A stretch of 64,000 bases of DNA from QKMZ01 sp012965515 (GCA_937879965.1 CALFMP010000022.1:92662-156661); one strand, 5' to 3'; numbered from the stretch's first letter, positions 9,170 through 19,099 are shown. Numbers and translations are program-made. Notes: generated by a model not told the origin, from the letters alone.

Positions 9170-10024
9170 ATGAAATCACCGAGTGGCTCGCTATATGCTC
9201 GCTCGTTTCTTTCCGCGTTATCGATTGCTGCCTTAGCAACTTCAGCTGGTCTTTCTGCACCATCAGCAGACCCTTCTGCGGAGGCTTTAAAGAACGCAGA
9301 GAACCTGATGAAAAAGGACAAGTATAAAGACGCACGCAGCAAGCTTGATGAAGCTATTAAGGCAAACGCAAACAATGCAAAGGCTTACGTCGATCGTTCG
9401 CTGGTGAATGATCGCCTGGGACGCTACAGCGCCGCTATCGAAGATGCCGGCAAAGCGATCCAATTAGATGCCAAATCTGCGTCCGCTTATGTGAATCGCG
9501 GATGGGCCTACAACAAAACAGGCAATTACAAAGCAGCTCTTGAGGATCTCAATCGGGCAATTGAACTCGATGGAAATATCGCCATGGCTTACGTCAATCG
9601 AGCACATGCGTACAACGGATTGAAACAGTATGACAAGGCAATTGCCGATGCCGACAAAGCAGCGCAAATGAAGTCTCCACACGCACGTGCATTAGCTTTG
9701 ATCAACAAGTCTCACGCTCTGCACATGCAAGGCAATCACAACGATGCTGCAGATGCTGCAACCCTGGCACTGCAGATCAATCCGAAGCTCTCAGCAGCCT
9801 ACGTCAACAGAGGAAGATCATTAGCTAAGCAGGGGTATCACGACAAAGCAGTCGATGATTTCTCGAAAGCCTTGAAGTACAACGGTAAATTGGCGCATGT
9901 CTACCATCATCGCGGACTGAGCTACAAAACTCTGGGCAACGAAAAACAAGCGAAGAGCGACTCCGAAACAGCATCGAAGATGGGTTTCAAGCCTTCGTCC
10001 ACAAAAGTCGCAGACCCCAGATAG
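9170..10024 (+). CDS. Exported TPR-repeat protein
   Basis: 284 residues. ATG 9170 is chosen because a perfect AGGAGG lies 9 nt upstream and a signal peptide follows immediately (ARSFLSALSIAALATSAGLSAPSA). The rest consists of about seven 34-residue tetratricopeptide repeats with the expected Gly/Ala/Pro positions, for example AYVNRGWAYNKTGNYKAALEDLNRAIELD. Repeats two to four are very regular; one unit is degenerate (MKSPHARALALINKSHALHMQG). TPR arrays bind peptides and assemble envelope complexes; here the domain would be periplasmic. It lies 33 bp upstream of the ESGG-repeat protein gene on the same strand, so the two are probably co-transcribed. Confidence 0.88.
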   Translation: MKSPSGSLYARSFLSALSIAALATSAGLSAPSADPSAEALKNAENLMKKDKYKDARSKLDEAIKANANNAKAYVDRSLVNDRLGRYSAAIEDAGKAIQLDAKSASAYVNRGWAYNKTGNYKAALEDLNRAIELDGNIAMAYVNRAHAYNGLKQYDKAIADADKAAQMKSPHARALALINKSHALHMQGNHNDAADAATLALQINPKLSAAYVNRGRSLAKQGYHDKAVDDFSKALKYNGKLAHVYHHRGLSYKTLGNEKQAKSDSETASKMGFKPSSTKVADPR

Positions 10025-10057
10025 GCACAACAAGTTTTTCAAATTGAGGAAAAAGAG

Positions 10058-10465
10058 ATGTTGAAAGCAAATGAGTATCCGGCCTATGCATTTTCTGCAG
10101 CCGCCGCTCTTATCTTGACCTACAGCCCGTCCGCCAAAGCATTTGACAACAGCTTCGGTCAAACCACTCTTCCAGTTCACTCACCGGTGAAGATGACGCA
10201 ACTCGAGTCGGAATCGGGCGGCGTATTTTTCGGCGGCGGGGAATCGGAGTCAGGTGGGGTCTACGGCGGCGAGCAAGAAACGGAATCGGGCGGACCCACC
10301 GACCAGGGGAATGAAACCGAAACGGGCGGCGCTCGCAATGCCGGCTCTTCATCTGAAGCAGGTGGACCAGGAAACAGCGCAGCCGAAAGTGAATCGGGCG
10401 GCGCCAGCAACGCGGGCAACGAAAGCGAATCAGGTGGACCTGGCGTAGAAATCAGAAACTACTAA
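10058..10465 (+). CDS. Small exported protein with (E/T)SGG repeats
   Basis: 135 residues. GAGGAAA precedes the ATG. A signal peptide of about 29 residues (PAYAFSAAAALILTYSPSAKA) is followed by a short linker and then an acidic, Gly/Ser-rich repeat array (about residues 50-130). In this array an ESESGG, ETESGG, ETETGG, SSEAGG, ESESGG motif recurs about every 11-14 residues, alternating with Asn/Gly spacers. It has no Cys and few hydrophobic residues, so it should be disordered or form an extended surface structure. The family is not recognised. It follows the exported TPR gene and ends at a strong terminator, so the pair forms one unit. Confidence 0.75.
   Translation: MLKANEYPAYAFSAAAALILTYSPSAKAFDNSFGQTTLPVHSPVKMTQLESESGGVFFGGGESESGGVYGGEQETESGGPTDQGNETETGGARNAGSSSEAGGPGNSAAESESGGASNAGNESESGGPGVEIRNY
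10206..10440 (+). repeat. In-frame imperfect repeat encoding ESESGG units
   Basis: At least seven copies of a degenerate unit containing GAATCGGGCGG or GAATCAGGTGG recur at 33-42 bp intervals, entirely inside the small exported protein gene. Copies differ at third positions, so the array is old or under protein-level selection rather than freshly duplicated. Confidence 0.75.
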
Positions 10466-10506
10466 GTCCTGATCAGGGTTTCTTTAGTCCTAATTACATG
10501 GAAGAC

Positions 10507-10545
10507 GGGAGGCTGGTGTTTTCAAGACCAGCCTCCCAAATTTTA
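10507..10545 (+). terminator. Intrinsic terminator after the TPR / ESGG operon
   Basis: A perfect 11-bp stem (GGGAGGCTGGT 10507-10517 with ACCAGCCTCCC 10527-10537), a 9-nt loop and then AAATTTTA. It lies 40 bp after the stop of the ESGG-repeat gene. Confidence 0.85.
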
Positions 10546-10636
10546 GAAATGCGCAATAACCCTAAATTTTGGGCGCTGGAGCCACTGTTTACAGTATGAT
10601 CAATATATCCACATATTGAATGAAGAGGGCACGCCG

Positions 10637-12925
10637 ATGACTGAACTTAGCGCCAACGACATCAAGAAGATCTACGAGTCATTGCCTGAGAAGCACAATG
10701 AGGCTCGCAAGCGCTTCGGACGCGGCTTGACCCTGGCGGAGAAGATTCTTACAGCTCACCTTGACCACTGGGATGGCAGTGAGAAACATCCCAAACGTGG
10801 GGAAAGTTATGCGCTTTTGCGTCCGGACCGTGTGGCCATGCAAGACGCGACTGCCCAAATGGCAGTTTTGCAGTTCATGCAAGCCAAGCTGAAAACAGTA
10901 GCTGTGCCATCGACTATTCACTGCGACCACTTGATTCTAGCCAGAGTCGGCGCAGAGAAAGACATGGAGCAAGCGCTCAGCGAAAACAATGAAGTCTACA
11001 ATTTCCTGCGCACGGCAGCTGAGAAGCACGGAATTGGTTTCTGGAAGCCAGGCTCGGGGATTATCCATCAGGTCGTTTTGGAAAATTACGCATTTCCCGG
11101 CGGCATGATGATCGGTACTGACTCGCATACTCCAAATGCCGGCGGACTAGGAATGATCGCTATCGGCGTAGGCGGCGCAGACGCAGTCGATGTCATGGCC
11201 GGTGAACCATGGGGTGTCAGATGGCCCAAGTTAATCGGTGTTCGCCTGACAGGTAAATTGAACGGCTGGACTGCACCCAAAGACGTAATTTTGAAACTGG
11301 CGGGTATTTTGACAGTAGCAGGCGGAACCGGCGCCATCATTGAATACTTCGGACCCGGCACCGAGTCGATTAGCTGCACCGGAAAAGGCACCATCACGAA
11401 TATGGGCGCAGAACTAGGTGCCACCACTTCGATTTTTCCATTCGACGATCGCATGGCAAAGTATTTGCGCGCTACAAAGCGCGAAGACATTGCGGCGCTT
11501 GCCGAGCAGTACCGCGAGCATCTGGTAGCAGATCCGGAAGTTGAAAAAGACTACAAGAACTATTTCGATCAAATCGTTGAAATCGATCTCGACACTCTCG
11601 AACCATATGTGGTCGGACCTCATACTCCCGACTTGGCCAGACCGATCTCTGCGCTTGCCAAAGAAGTCGACGAGAAGGGTTATCCCGAGCACTTGAAATA
11701 TGCATTGATCGGAAGTTGCACCAATTCTTCTTACGAAGACATGGGCAGAGCCGCTCATGTGGCTAATCAAGCCGGTGAACACGGTGTCAAAGCGGACATC
11801 GGTTTTCTCATCTCACCTGGCTCCGAACAGATTTACAAAACAATCGGACGCGATGGTCAATTGAAAACTTTGGAAACCATCGGCGGCACCGTTCTAGCAA
11901 ATGCTTGTGGACCGTGCATCGGACAATGGAAGAGAGAAGACATCACACCAGGTGAGAGAAACTCGATCATTACTTCTTTCAATAGAAATTTCCAAAAGAG
12001 AAATGATGGCAATGCGGAGACTCTCGCATTCATCGGCAGTCCGGAAATTGTGACGGCGCTGGCCTTATCCGGTTCGCTCAAGTTCAACCCCTTGACTGAT
12101 ACTTTGAAAGGCGCAGACGGCAAGGAATTCAAACTCAATCCGCCGACTGCCCTGGAATTGCCTGAGCAAGGCTTCATTGCCGACGAAGACGGCTTTATCC
12201 CACCGGCAAAAGATGGAGACAAAGTTGTTGTCGATGTAAAACCCGATTCCCAAAGACTTCAGTTGCTTGAACCATTTGAAGCATGGGACGGCAAAGACTA
12301 CGAGAATCTGCCGATCTTGATGAAAGCCCTGGGCAAGTGCACCACGGACCACATTTCTGCTGCTGGTCCATGGCTACGTTATAGAGGTCACCTCGACAAG
12401 ATCAGCGACAACATGTTCAGTGGTGCAACCAATGCATTCACTAATGATGTCGGCATCGGATTGGATGTTCTCAACGGAGAGAGAAAGGCATATCAAGCCG
12501 TTGCTCGCCACTACAAGTCGGAAGGACTGGGCTGGATTGCAGTCGGAGATCAAAACTACGGTGAAGGCTCCAGCCGCGAACATGCTGCCATGTCGCCGCG
12601 CTTCCTCAACTGCAAAGCGGTCGTAGTGAAGAGCTTCGCCCGTATTCACGAAACCAATTTGAAGAAGCAGGGCATCTTGCCGTTTACCTTCGCTAAGCCA
12701 GAAGATTACGACAAGATCGCTGAGACCGATCGAGTCAGCATTGTCGACCTGTTGAAATTGGCTCCCGGAAAGAATGTAGAAATGAGGATCCGTCACGCTG
12801 ACGGCAGCGAAGATAAGATCGAACTGAAACACACGATGACTGAAGAACAGATCGGATGGTTCAAAGCCGGTTCGGCCCTCAACTTGATTCGCCAGCGTCG
12901 AGAAGGCGTCAGTTCAGCTAAATAA
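10637..12925 (+). CDS. acn: Aconitate hydratase (mitochondrial-type)
   Basis: 762 residues from ATG 10637, which follows AGAGGG at a normal distance; an upstream in-frame TTG lacks a better site. The protein shows the [4Fe-4S] cysteines in GSCTNSS and ANACGPCIGQW, the substrate-binding GTDSHTPNAGGLG, SCTGKGTITNMGAELGAT, and the domain-4 segment GSSREHAAMSPRFL. The length and the GWTAPKDVILKLAGILTVAGG segment fit the mitochondrial-type aconitase rather than bacterial AcnA (about 890 aa) or AcnB. It isomerises citrate to isocitrate in the TCA cycle, consistent with the succinate dehydrogenase operon 14 kb downstream. A TATGAT box at 10595-10600 may be its -10 element. Confidence 0.95.
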   Translation: MTELSANDIKKIYESLPEKHNEARKRFGRGLTLAEKILTAHLDHWDGSEKHPKRGESYALLRPDRVAMQDATAQMAVLQFMQAKLKTVAVPSTIHCDHLILARVGAEKDMEQALSENNEVYNFLRTAAEKHGIGFWKPGSGIIHQVVLENYAFPGGMMIGTDSHTPNAGGLGMIAIGVGGADAVDVMAGEPWGVRWPKLIGVRLTGKLNGWTAPKDVILKLAGILTVAGGTGAIIEYFGPGTESISCTGKGTITNMGAELGATTSIFPFDDRMAKYLRATKREDIAALAEQYREHLVADPEVEKDYKNYFDQIVEIDLDTLEPYVVGPHTPDLARPISALAKEVDEKGYPEHLKYALIGSCTNSSYEDMGRAAHVANQAGEHGVKADIGFLISPGSEQIYKTIGRDGQLKTLETIGGTVLANACGPCIGQWKREDITPGERNSIITSFNRNFQKRNDGNAETLAFIGSPEIVTALALSGSLKFNPLTDTLKGADGKEFKLNPPTALELPEQGFIADEDGFIPPAKDGDKVVVDVKPDSQRLQLLEPFEAWDGKDYENLPILMKALGKCTTDHISAAGPWLRYRGHLDKISDNMFSGATNAFTNDVGIGLDVLNGERKAYQAVARHYKSEGLGWIAVGDQNYGEGSSREHAAMSPRFLNCKAVVVKSFARIHETNLKKQGILPFTFAKPEDYDKIAETDRVSIVDLLKLAPGKNVEMRIRHADGSEDKIELKHTMTEEQIGWFKAGSALNLIRQRREGVSSAK

Positions 12926-12937
12926 GCGGCTCTTTAC

Positions 12938-13768
12938 CTACGAAAGACCGGAAAGAAATTCCATAATCGCCGACTGAAATTTGTCCGGCGCACTGATGGT
13001 GATATCGCTGTGCGCGCTCTCCGGTAGTTCCAACAAAATCTTCTTGCCGACTGCTGTCTTGAACAGATGGTCTGCATGATCAAAGGCGATCACCGCATCA
13101 TTCAAACCGTGAGCAATCAACACCGGCGGATGAGGTTGCTGTAAAACGGCTGTGTTGTTCAAAAATGACTGAGGGAAAAGAAAATCGGGATAGATCCGCA
13201 AAATCGGCAGCGACTCGCGCGCAATGCGTTCTAATGACGCAAAGCCGGATTGCAAAATCAGGGCCTTGGAGCGCCTAACTCTTGATATGTATCCGGCAAC
13301 CGACGCGCCCAGTGATTCACCGTAGAGAATAATGTCTTCTTGCCTGGCGTTCTTGTGTGTGACAAGAAAATCATAGGCAGCCTCGCCGTCAAAGCAGATA
13401 TCTGGAATATCCGGTTTTCCTTCGCTTTGCCCGTAACCTTGATAGTCGTAGATAAACACTGAAACACCGGCACGCAGCAAAAGACTAACCAGTTCCATCC
13501 GATTGGCGATATTGCCTGCATTGCCATGACTGACCAGCATCCAGTCGTTGTTTCCTGGTTTTTCGTATACCCAACCGTGCAAACGATGTCCGCGACGCGA
13601 TTGAAAATAGACATCCTCGCCCTGGATGCCTCCCAATACCGGTGCGGCATCGATATCGTGCGGGTAAGGATCGGGATGAAACAGGAATTGCCGGTATAGG
13701 GGACGAGCCATGCGCGGCGCAAGCGCTACGTAAACGCCTACCGCCAGCGAAATACCTGAAATAAACAC
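12938..13768 (-). CDS. Membrane-anchored alpha/beta hydrolase
   Basis: About 276 residues if GTG 13768 is used. The frame stays open to a TTG at 13894, but that would overlap the divergent gene's ribosome site, and there is no ATG before residue 62 of the long form. The N-terminus is one hydrophobic helix (VFISGISLAVGVYVALA), then a Bem46/ABHD13-like fold. It has an oxyanion region (LVSHGNAGN), the nucleophile elbow YGESLGASV, the acid in HGLNDAVI and a histidine in ESAHSDI. The family are serine hydrolases of largely unknown substrate facing either side of the membrane. It converges on aconitase with only 12 bp between stops. Confidence 0.78.
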   Translation of the reverse strand: MFISGISLAVGVYVALAPRMARPLYRQFLFHPDPYPHDIDAAPVLGGIQGEDVYFQSRRGHRLHGWVYEKPGNNDWMLVSHGNAGNIANRMELVSLLLRAGVSVFIYDYQGYGQSEGKPDIPDICFDGEAAYDFLVTHKNARQEDIILYGESLGASVAGYISRVRRSKALILQSGFASLERIARESLPILRIYPDFLFPQSFLNNTAVLQQPHPPVLIAHGLNDAVIAFDHADHLFKTAVGKKILLELPESAHSDITISAPDKFQSAIMEFLSGLS

Positions 13769-13907
13769 CTGAAGCAATGACCCCTCGCAGGCTTTTCCTA
13801 ATGTTAGCGTCTTTATACCCTGCTGTCTAAACCGTTTAGACTGACAATGCTGCACGTGGAAAAATAGAAAAGAGATCCTGTCTGAGTCTTTCAATCAGGT
13901 GGCCCGG

Positions 13908-14678
13908 ATGGATTACAGTAAAATCGCCGGAAGTCCAAGAGCTGCTACCCTTCTGGGAATAGCCGCCTCTCATTTGTTTGTACTTTCCGCTCAATCTGCA
14001 CAAGCCGAAGAGATGCTCTGCTTGTACCAGAGACATAAGGCTTTGGGTGACATCGAAGTGCAGCTCGCTGAAAAATTTGCCAAAGTTACTCAAAAAAATG
14101 GACTCACTTTTGTGATTGCCGGTCCAACTTGGGATGTTTCTGTCTTTCAGCCGCGCAAAAGGAAAATCGCCCGGCTCACTTACGCCAATTTCATCCGCAA
14201 TGGTCCCAAGCACATCGAATATTTTGACGGCGCCACTGATTGGCCTCTTGTAGTCGAGAAGAGTTCAACCGAGTACAAAGGGCTTCCAGCAAAGGCATAT
14301 GCTCTGCCTTTCAAATCGAAGGACGGCAAAATTGTCTCTCTAAAGCAGGGCAAAGTTGGTTCGTACTACGTCAACACAACTTTCAAAGTCGATCCTCACA
14401 TTCGCAATTTTCTTTTTCAAATGTTTCACCTGCAACCGGCCGACGGGATTCCGCTCAAGTATGTGAAACTCGGCAAGCCACACAGGTTTGGTCAAGATCT
14501 AGCCTACAATCGTTCGGAAGTTGTTGTCACCGCACTTGATACCATGACCGCGAAGTCGAAACCGTTTCAACGAAATATTTTTGCCATTCCGGGCGGTTAC
14601 AAAACGACGACCGAAAGTGACATCACTTTCGGCGACAAAACCGACGACTTGCGCGAAATTATGGAAGACCTCAATTAA
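13908..14678 (+). CDS. Exported hypothetical protein
   Basis: 256 residues from ATG 13908, preceded by AGGTGG at 5-6 nt; a GTG three codons earlier overlaps that site. A signal peptide (AATLLGIAASHLFVLSAQSAQAEE) is followed by a beta-rich domain of about 225 residues. This domain carries GPTWDVSVFQPRKRKIARL and LVVEKSSTEYKGLPAKAYALPF, which resemble LolA-like or other lipid-carrier-type sandwiches in layout only. The protein at 49723 has the same length, signal peptide and order of motifs (WD, then an FDGRPAKRYLGY-like segment), so the two may be distant paralogues. The function is unknown. It stands between a divergent hydrolase and the kinase array. Confidence 0.68.
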   Translation: MDYSKIAGSPRAATLLGIAASHLFVLSAQSAQAEEMLCLYQRHKALGDIEVQLAEKFAKVTQKNGLTFVIAGPTWDVSVFQPRKRKIARLTYANFIRNGPKHIEYFDGATDWPLVVEKSSTEYKGLPAKAYALPFKSKDGKIVSLKQGKVGSYYVNTTFKVDPHIRNFLFQMFHLQPADGIPLKYVKLGKPHRFGQDLAYNRSEVVVTALDTMTAKSKPFQRNIFAIPGGYKTTTESDITFGDKTDDLREIMEDLN

Positions 14679-14803
14679 GCAGTCGCCTTAATGACAACCA
14701 GTCAGGAAATTACCTTTCGGAATTAGGCGCTTATCGGACATAAGAGTATGTAATAAGCCTGATCCTTCGTGGAACAAGATATTGGACATCTCAACCTGCA
14801 GAA

Positions 14804-16924
14804 ATGACTGAAAGACCGTCCACAAACCAGGGAAATGAGGAGAAGTCGGAGGGCGAAAAGCCCAACGGCTCAGACTTTGGCGGCACGGGCAGCTCCACCT
14901 GGATTGAGGAAACAATCACCCCAGTTGTTCTGGAGCCCGGGTCGGTCGTACTGGACAGGTACAAGGTCGTCGAACTAGTAGGCGTCGGCGGTGTGGGCAG
15001 TGTGTTTCGAGTGACGCACGTCCACCTGGGCACTGTTTTTGCCCTGAAATGCCTCAACAAGGAACAGCCAAAAGATCACACCTGGCGTCGTTTCCAGAAT
15101 GAAGCGAAAGCAGCCCACATTCTCGACCATCCCAGTTTGATAAAAGTCCATGACTTCGGTCTGATGCCCGGTCGCCGACCGTACTTCGTAATGGACTTCG
15201 TGGAAGGGACAACCCTTGCCGAGGAAATTCAAAGGCTTGGCAGACTGCCTGTCAAGCGGTGCATCCGGATTTTCATTCAAGTCGCATTTGCAATTGCGTA
15301 CGCTCACGAAAATGGCGTCATCCATCGCGACCTGAAGTCAAGCAATATCATGGTCGTGAAATCTGAGAAAGATGGCGCTGAGGAGGAGATTGTCAAGATT
15401 GTCGATTTTGGCATCGCCAAATTGACCGGAGCTGACGAGTTCAATCAACAAACCTTGACTAAAACCGGCGAGATTTTTGGAAGTCCGCTGTTCATGAGTC
15501 CCGAGCAATGCATGGGTTTAGTCGTTGATACACGCAGCGATTTGTACTCGCTCGGTTGCATGTTCTACGAAGCGCTTACAGGCGCCCCACCGTTTATCGG
15601 AGAAAGCGCCCTGGCGACGATGATGAAGCACCAATCGGAGCCTCCTCTGTCACTGAAAGAAGCTTCATTGGGAATCGATTTCCCTGTCGAACTCGAGCGC
15701 ATCGTGGCGAAACTTCTGGAGAAGGAGCCAAGCAATCGTTATCAAAACGCCAGTCTTCTGGCTCAAGACCTCATTCAACTGGAAAGCCAGCTCAAATACG
15801 ACAGTGCTGCTTCAGGCACCATTTCAGACGGGGCGAGAAGCGGTAACAGAGCGGCTTACTTTCCGAAGGAAAAATCGATTTTTGCTGGCAATCCAGTCGG
15901 ACAAGGCATTATTGGTGCAGTGGCATTCCTGGCCGGAATGGGCGTGAGCTTCATGTTGTTGCAGGGAGAACTGGACGCCGAGAGAGCAAGAAAGCGTCCG
16001 ATCATTATCGAGTCACAGCCGCGCGTCAGCACGCCAACACTTGATGAAAAGCCATTCTCGCGCATCGATCACGTTACTAAAGAGAGAGTTTTCGCATTTC
16101 CAAAAACTCCAATTGGTGCTTTTCTCTTTTCTGATAAACCAGGAATCAACTGCATTGGCGAGGTGCGTGTTCCTTACGATCAGCTAATTGGGTTCAACCC
16201 AACTTACGATGCGCTGGCAAAAAATCCCCTCTTGCTCAAGAAGTTCGCTCCCAACGATTTAGCGCTGGTTTTCATGTCCAGAAACGACATGGCAGTCTCG
16301 AAAGTCTTCGCCGGTCTGACGCATCTGACGGGCTTGAAGGCGCTAAACGTCAAGTTCTCCGACTTTAACGACTCCGACTTGAAATATCTTGATTCACTGC
16401 CCAATGTCAGCTATCTGAATGTGAGCATGACGACCATCACTGGCAATGGACTGGCTGGCATGAAGTTTCTGCCCAAACTAACCTCGCTACACGCTGGTGG
16501 TATTCAGAACATTGAAACTTTCCTCGAGCGCATTGAAGAGATGCCGAGGATTTACCAGCTTTCACTGCATGGAGACCGGCTTACCGACGAGAGTCTTAAG
16601 CAGATAAGCAAAGCTCGCACGATGCGTGCTTTATCAGTGGGTCAAAATATGAACATCACAAATGAAGGCGTCAAACATCTGACCAAGCTAAAAGACCTTC
16701 GCTACCTCGATCTCTGTGGCACTTCTGCAGACATGAATTGCATTGACTCGTTGAAGCAGTTTCCAAAACTGAAAGAGCTGGGAATTTCAGCAAGCATGAC
16801 TTCGAAGAGCGCAGTCATGACGCTGAGAAAGGCTTTACCCAAAATCAAGCTATTTGCAGGCAGTCCGGAAAGCAATACTCCGCCGTACTGCCTGGATTTC
16901 GATTGGAAAGGAGAAGGTTTGTAG
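14804..16924 (+). CDS. Ser/Thr kinase-TM-LRR receptor 1
   Basis: 706 residues. There is an acidic N-terminal tail of about 45 residues, then a PknB-like kinase domain (about 53-330) with a glycine loop GVGGVGSV, ATP-anchoring Lys82 (FALKCLN), catalytic Asp176 in HRDLKSSN, DFG at 201-203 and SPE at 232-234. One membrane helix lies at about 367-387. Outside it are a linker, a short beta-domain opening RVFAFPKTPIG, and LRRs of the L..L..L.L..T type (about 500-690). The C-terminus ends LDFDWKGEG. It differs from the four downstream copies at GGV for GGM in the loop and SSN for PSN in the catalytic loop; neither removes a key residue. The next gene starts 6 bp after its stop. Confidence 0.9.
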   Translation: MTERPSTNQGNEEKSEGEKPNGSDFGGTGSSTWIEETITPVVLEPGSVVLDRYKVVELVGVGGVGSVFRVTHVHLGTVFALKCLNKEQPKDHTWRRFQNEAKAAHILDHPSLIKVHDFGLMPGRRPYFVMDFVEGTTLAEEIQRLGRLPVKRCIRIFIQVAFAIAYAHENGVIHRDLKSSNIMVVKSEKDGAEEEIVKIVDFGIAKLTGADEFNQQTLTKTGEIFGSPLFMSPEQCMGLVVDTRSDLYSLGCMFYEALTGAPPFIGESALATMMKHQSEPPLSLKEASLGIDFPVELERIVAKLLEKEPSNRYQNASLLAQDLIQLESQLKYDSAASGTISDGARSGNRAAYFPKEKSIFAGNPVGQGIIGAVAFLAGMGVSFMLLQGELDAERARKRPIIIESQPRVSTPTLDEKPFSRIDHVTKERVFAFPKTPIGAFLFSDKPGINCIGEVRVPYDQLIGFNPTYDALAKNPLLLKKFAPNDLALVFMSRNDMAVSKVFAGLTHLTGLKALNVKFSDFNDSDLKYLDSLPNVSYLNVSMTTITGNGLAGMKFLPKLTSLHAGGIQNIETFLERIEEMPRIYQLSLHGDRLTDESLKQISKARTMRALSVGQNMNITNEGVKHLTKLKDLRYLDLCGTSADMNCIDSLKQFPKLKELGISASMTSKSAVMTLRKALPKIKLFAGSPESNTPPYCLDFDWKGEGL

Positions 16925-16930
16925 AGTTCA

Positions 16931-19099
16931 ATGTCAGAAGCGGAAGAGCCGAATGCAGAAGTAAAAGTAGCCGGGCAAGGCGGTACGCCTGGCGACGGAA
17001 TTCCGTTTGCCGATACGACAATGTCTTTGCATGCACAAGCCCCTGCGGAATTACAGCCAGGCGTGATCCTGCTCGAAAAGTTCAAAATTTTAGAATTGCT
17101 CGGCGTGGGCGGAATGGGCAGCGTTTACCGTGTCCAGCATCTGTTTATGAACCAGCAGTATGCGCTCAAATGTTTGAATCAGACCCAGCGCAATGACATT
17201 ACCTGGCGCCGATTCGAAAACGAAGCAAAAGCCGCAAACATGCTCGATCACACCAATTTGCTCAGAGTCTTTGAATTCGGACTGCTGCCTGGCGGACGTC
17301 CATATTTTCTTATGGAATTGGTCGAAGGCGTCACGCTTGCCGACGAAATCAGAAAGCTAGGGCGCCTTCCGATGAAGCGTGCCATCAAGATCTTCATTCA
17401 AGTTGCTTTTGCCATTCACTACGCGCACGAGCACCACATCATCCACCGCGACTTGAAACCAAGCAACATTATGCTGGAAACAAAAAATGGTGAAGAAGCT
17501 GTCAAAGTCGTTGATTTCGGTATTGCGAAACTGACTGGTGTTGATGAATTCAACCAACAAACCTTGACAAAAACCGGTGAAATTTTCGGCAGCCCACTGT
17601 ACATGAGTCCTGAGCAATGCGCAGGAACCGGCATAGACAATCGCTCCGATCTATATTCGCTGGGCTGTCTTTTCTATGAAGCGCTTACCGGCGCACCGCC
17701 TTTCATCGGTGACACGGCTATTGCCACTATGATGAAGCACCAGCAAGAACCACCTCTTTCTCTCAAAGAAGCCTCCATGGGAATCGGTTTTCCAATTGGA
17801 TTGGAAAAGGTAATTGCCAAGCTTCTGGAAAAGGACCCCAATCAGCGATATCAAAAGGCCAATTCACTTGCCGCCGATTTGATAGAGCTGGAGCGCAGTC
17901 TCAGCGGCGAGGCGAGCAGTAATTCGGCTCAGCCGATTGGCGAATTAAGAGCGGATCGCGGTAAAACTGCAACAAAAGCCGCCCAGGGCATGGCGACAAA
18001 TACCATTCTTGTTTCCATTCTTGCAGCCGCTCTCGGAGCTATTGGCGGAGCCGGAATATGCTATTTCGCATTGAGTGGTCAAATGAAAGAGATGAAAGAC
18101 TACTATGAAGCGCGAATACCGAAAGAGTCTCCGTTTGGTGCCACCGCACCAAGTTCGACATCACCAACAGCAATTTCCGAAACAGAAAAGAAAGTGGTCC
18201 CGCCCGCTTCCGGCAGTTTTTCCAAAATAGTCGGTGATGAACGCGTTCTTACCTTCCCTGCCGGCGTCTGCCTGGGTTCCATAATCGATGATTTTGCCTT
18301 TGTTTGCGAAGCCGAGGGAGAAAAGAAATTTCCCAAGCAGAGAAGGCTCTCTCTAATGGTGCGAAACACGGCATTAAGCTCGCCGGAGCTTCTGATGGGC
18401 TTTGCAGCTGACGATCTGGTATTTCTCAATTTCTCATCGGCAGAACAATTCAAGCCGGATGGCTTCCCTTATATCGCGCACATGACCGGACTGAAGGCGC
18501 TCAACGCAAAGCATACTCTATTCAATGACACAGCCTGCTCGCATCTCGACAAGCTGGTCAATTTACGCTATGCAAATTTCAACAACACGCGCATTCACGG
18601 TGACGCTCTCATCAAGTGGCCGGTCCTAAAGAATATCAATGTCCTGGACGTATCCAACACGCAAGGAATGCTGCCTTTATGCCAGAAGCTGGCAGAATTG
18701 ACCAGCTTGTATGAATTGCATATGCAGCATTGCCAGCTGGATGACGTGCTGTCTAAAGATATATCAGCCTGCAAGCAACTGCGTGTACTTTGTGTTTCCC
18801 AAAACAAAGACATTACCGATGCTGGAGTGAGTTATCTGGCTGATTTGAAAAACCTGATATGGCTCGATCTTTCCGCTACGTCCGTTTCGCCAAACTGTGT
18901 CGAGAGTCTGAGTAAAATGCCTGCTCTCAGAAAAGTTGAACTGGGTGATATCGATTGGACCGACAGTCAAAAGCGTGCGTTCGAGAAGGCACTCAGACAA
19001 AAGTCTCCAGCAATAAAGGTATTTTGGACTGATGAAGAAACTTCGGACTTGGTGAAAAATCTACCGGACTTTAAGTGGGATGCCGGCAATCTCAGGTAG
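16931..19099 (+). CDS. Ser/Thr kinase-TM-LRR receptor 2
   Basis: 722 residues, second of the array and almost certainly translationally coupled to receptor 1 (6 bp from its stop, weak ribosome site of its own). The N-terminal tail ends in TTMSLHAQAPAELQPG, a motif shared with receptor 5. The kinase spans about 52-325 with GVGGMGSV, Lys80, Asp174 in HRDLKPSN and DFG at 195-197. The membrane helix is at about 359-381. The outer part begins RVLTFPAGVCLGSI and has LRRs with the FNDTACSHLDKLVNLRYANFNNT type of repeat. It is the most Cys-rich of the five outer domains (CLGS, FVCEAEG, HCQLDD, CKQLRVLCV, PNCVES). It ends with the shared LPDFKW motif. Confidence 0.9.
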   Translation: MSEAEEPNAEVKVAGQGGTPGDGIPFADTTMSLHAQAPAELQPGVILLEKFKILELLGVGGMGSVYRVQHLFMNQQYALKCLNQTQRNDITWRRFENEAKAANMLDHTNLLRVFEFGLLPGGRPYFLMELVEGVTLADEIRKLGRLPMKRAIKIFIQVAFAIHYAHEHHIIHRDLKPSNIMLETKNGEEAVKVVDFGIAKLTGVDEFNQQTLTKTGEIFGSPLYMSPEQCAGTGIDNRSDLYSLGCLFYEALTGAPPFIGDTAIATMMKHQQEPPLSLKEASMGIGFPIGLEKVIAKLLEKDPNQRYQKANSLAADLIELERSLSGEASSNSAQPIGELRADRGKTATKAAQGMATNTILVSILAAALGAIGGAGICYFALSGQMKEMKDYYEARIPKESPFGATAPSSTSPTAISETEKKVVPPASGSFSKIVGDERVLTFPAGVCLGSIIDDFAFVCEAEGEKKFPKQRRLSLMVRNTALSSPELLMGFAADDLVFLNFSSAEQFKPDGFPYIAHMTGLKALNAKHTLFNDTACSHLDKLVNLRYANFNNTRIHGDALIKWPVLKNINVLDVSNTQGMLPLCQKLAELTSLYELHMQHCQLDDVLSKDISACKQLRVLCVSQNKDITDAGVSYLADLKNLIWLDLSATSVSPNCVESLSKMPALRKVELGDIDWTDSQKRAFEKALRQKSPAIKVFWTDEETSDLVKNLPDFKWDAGNLR

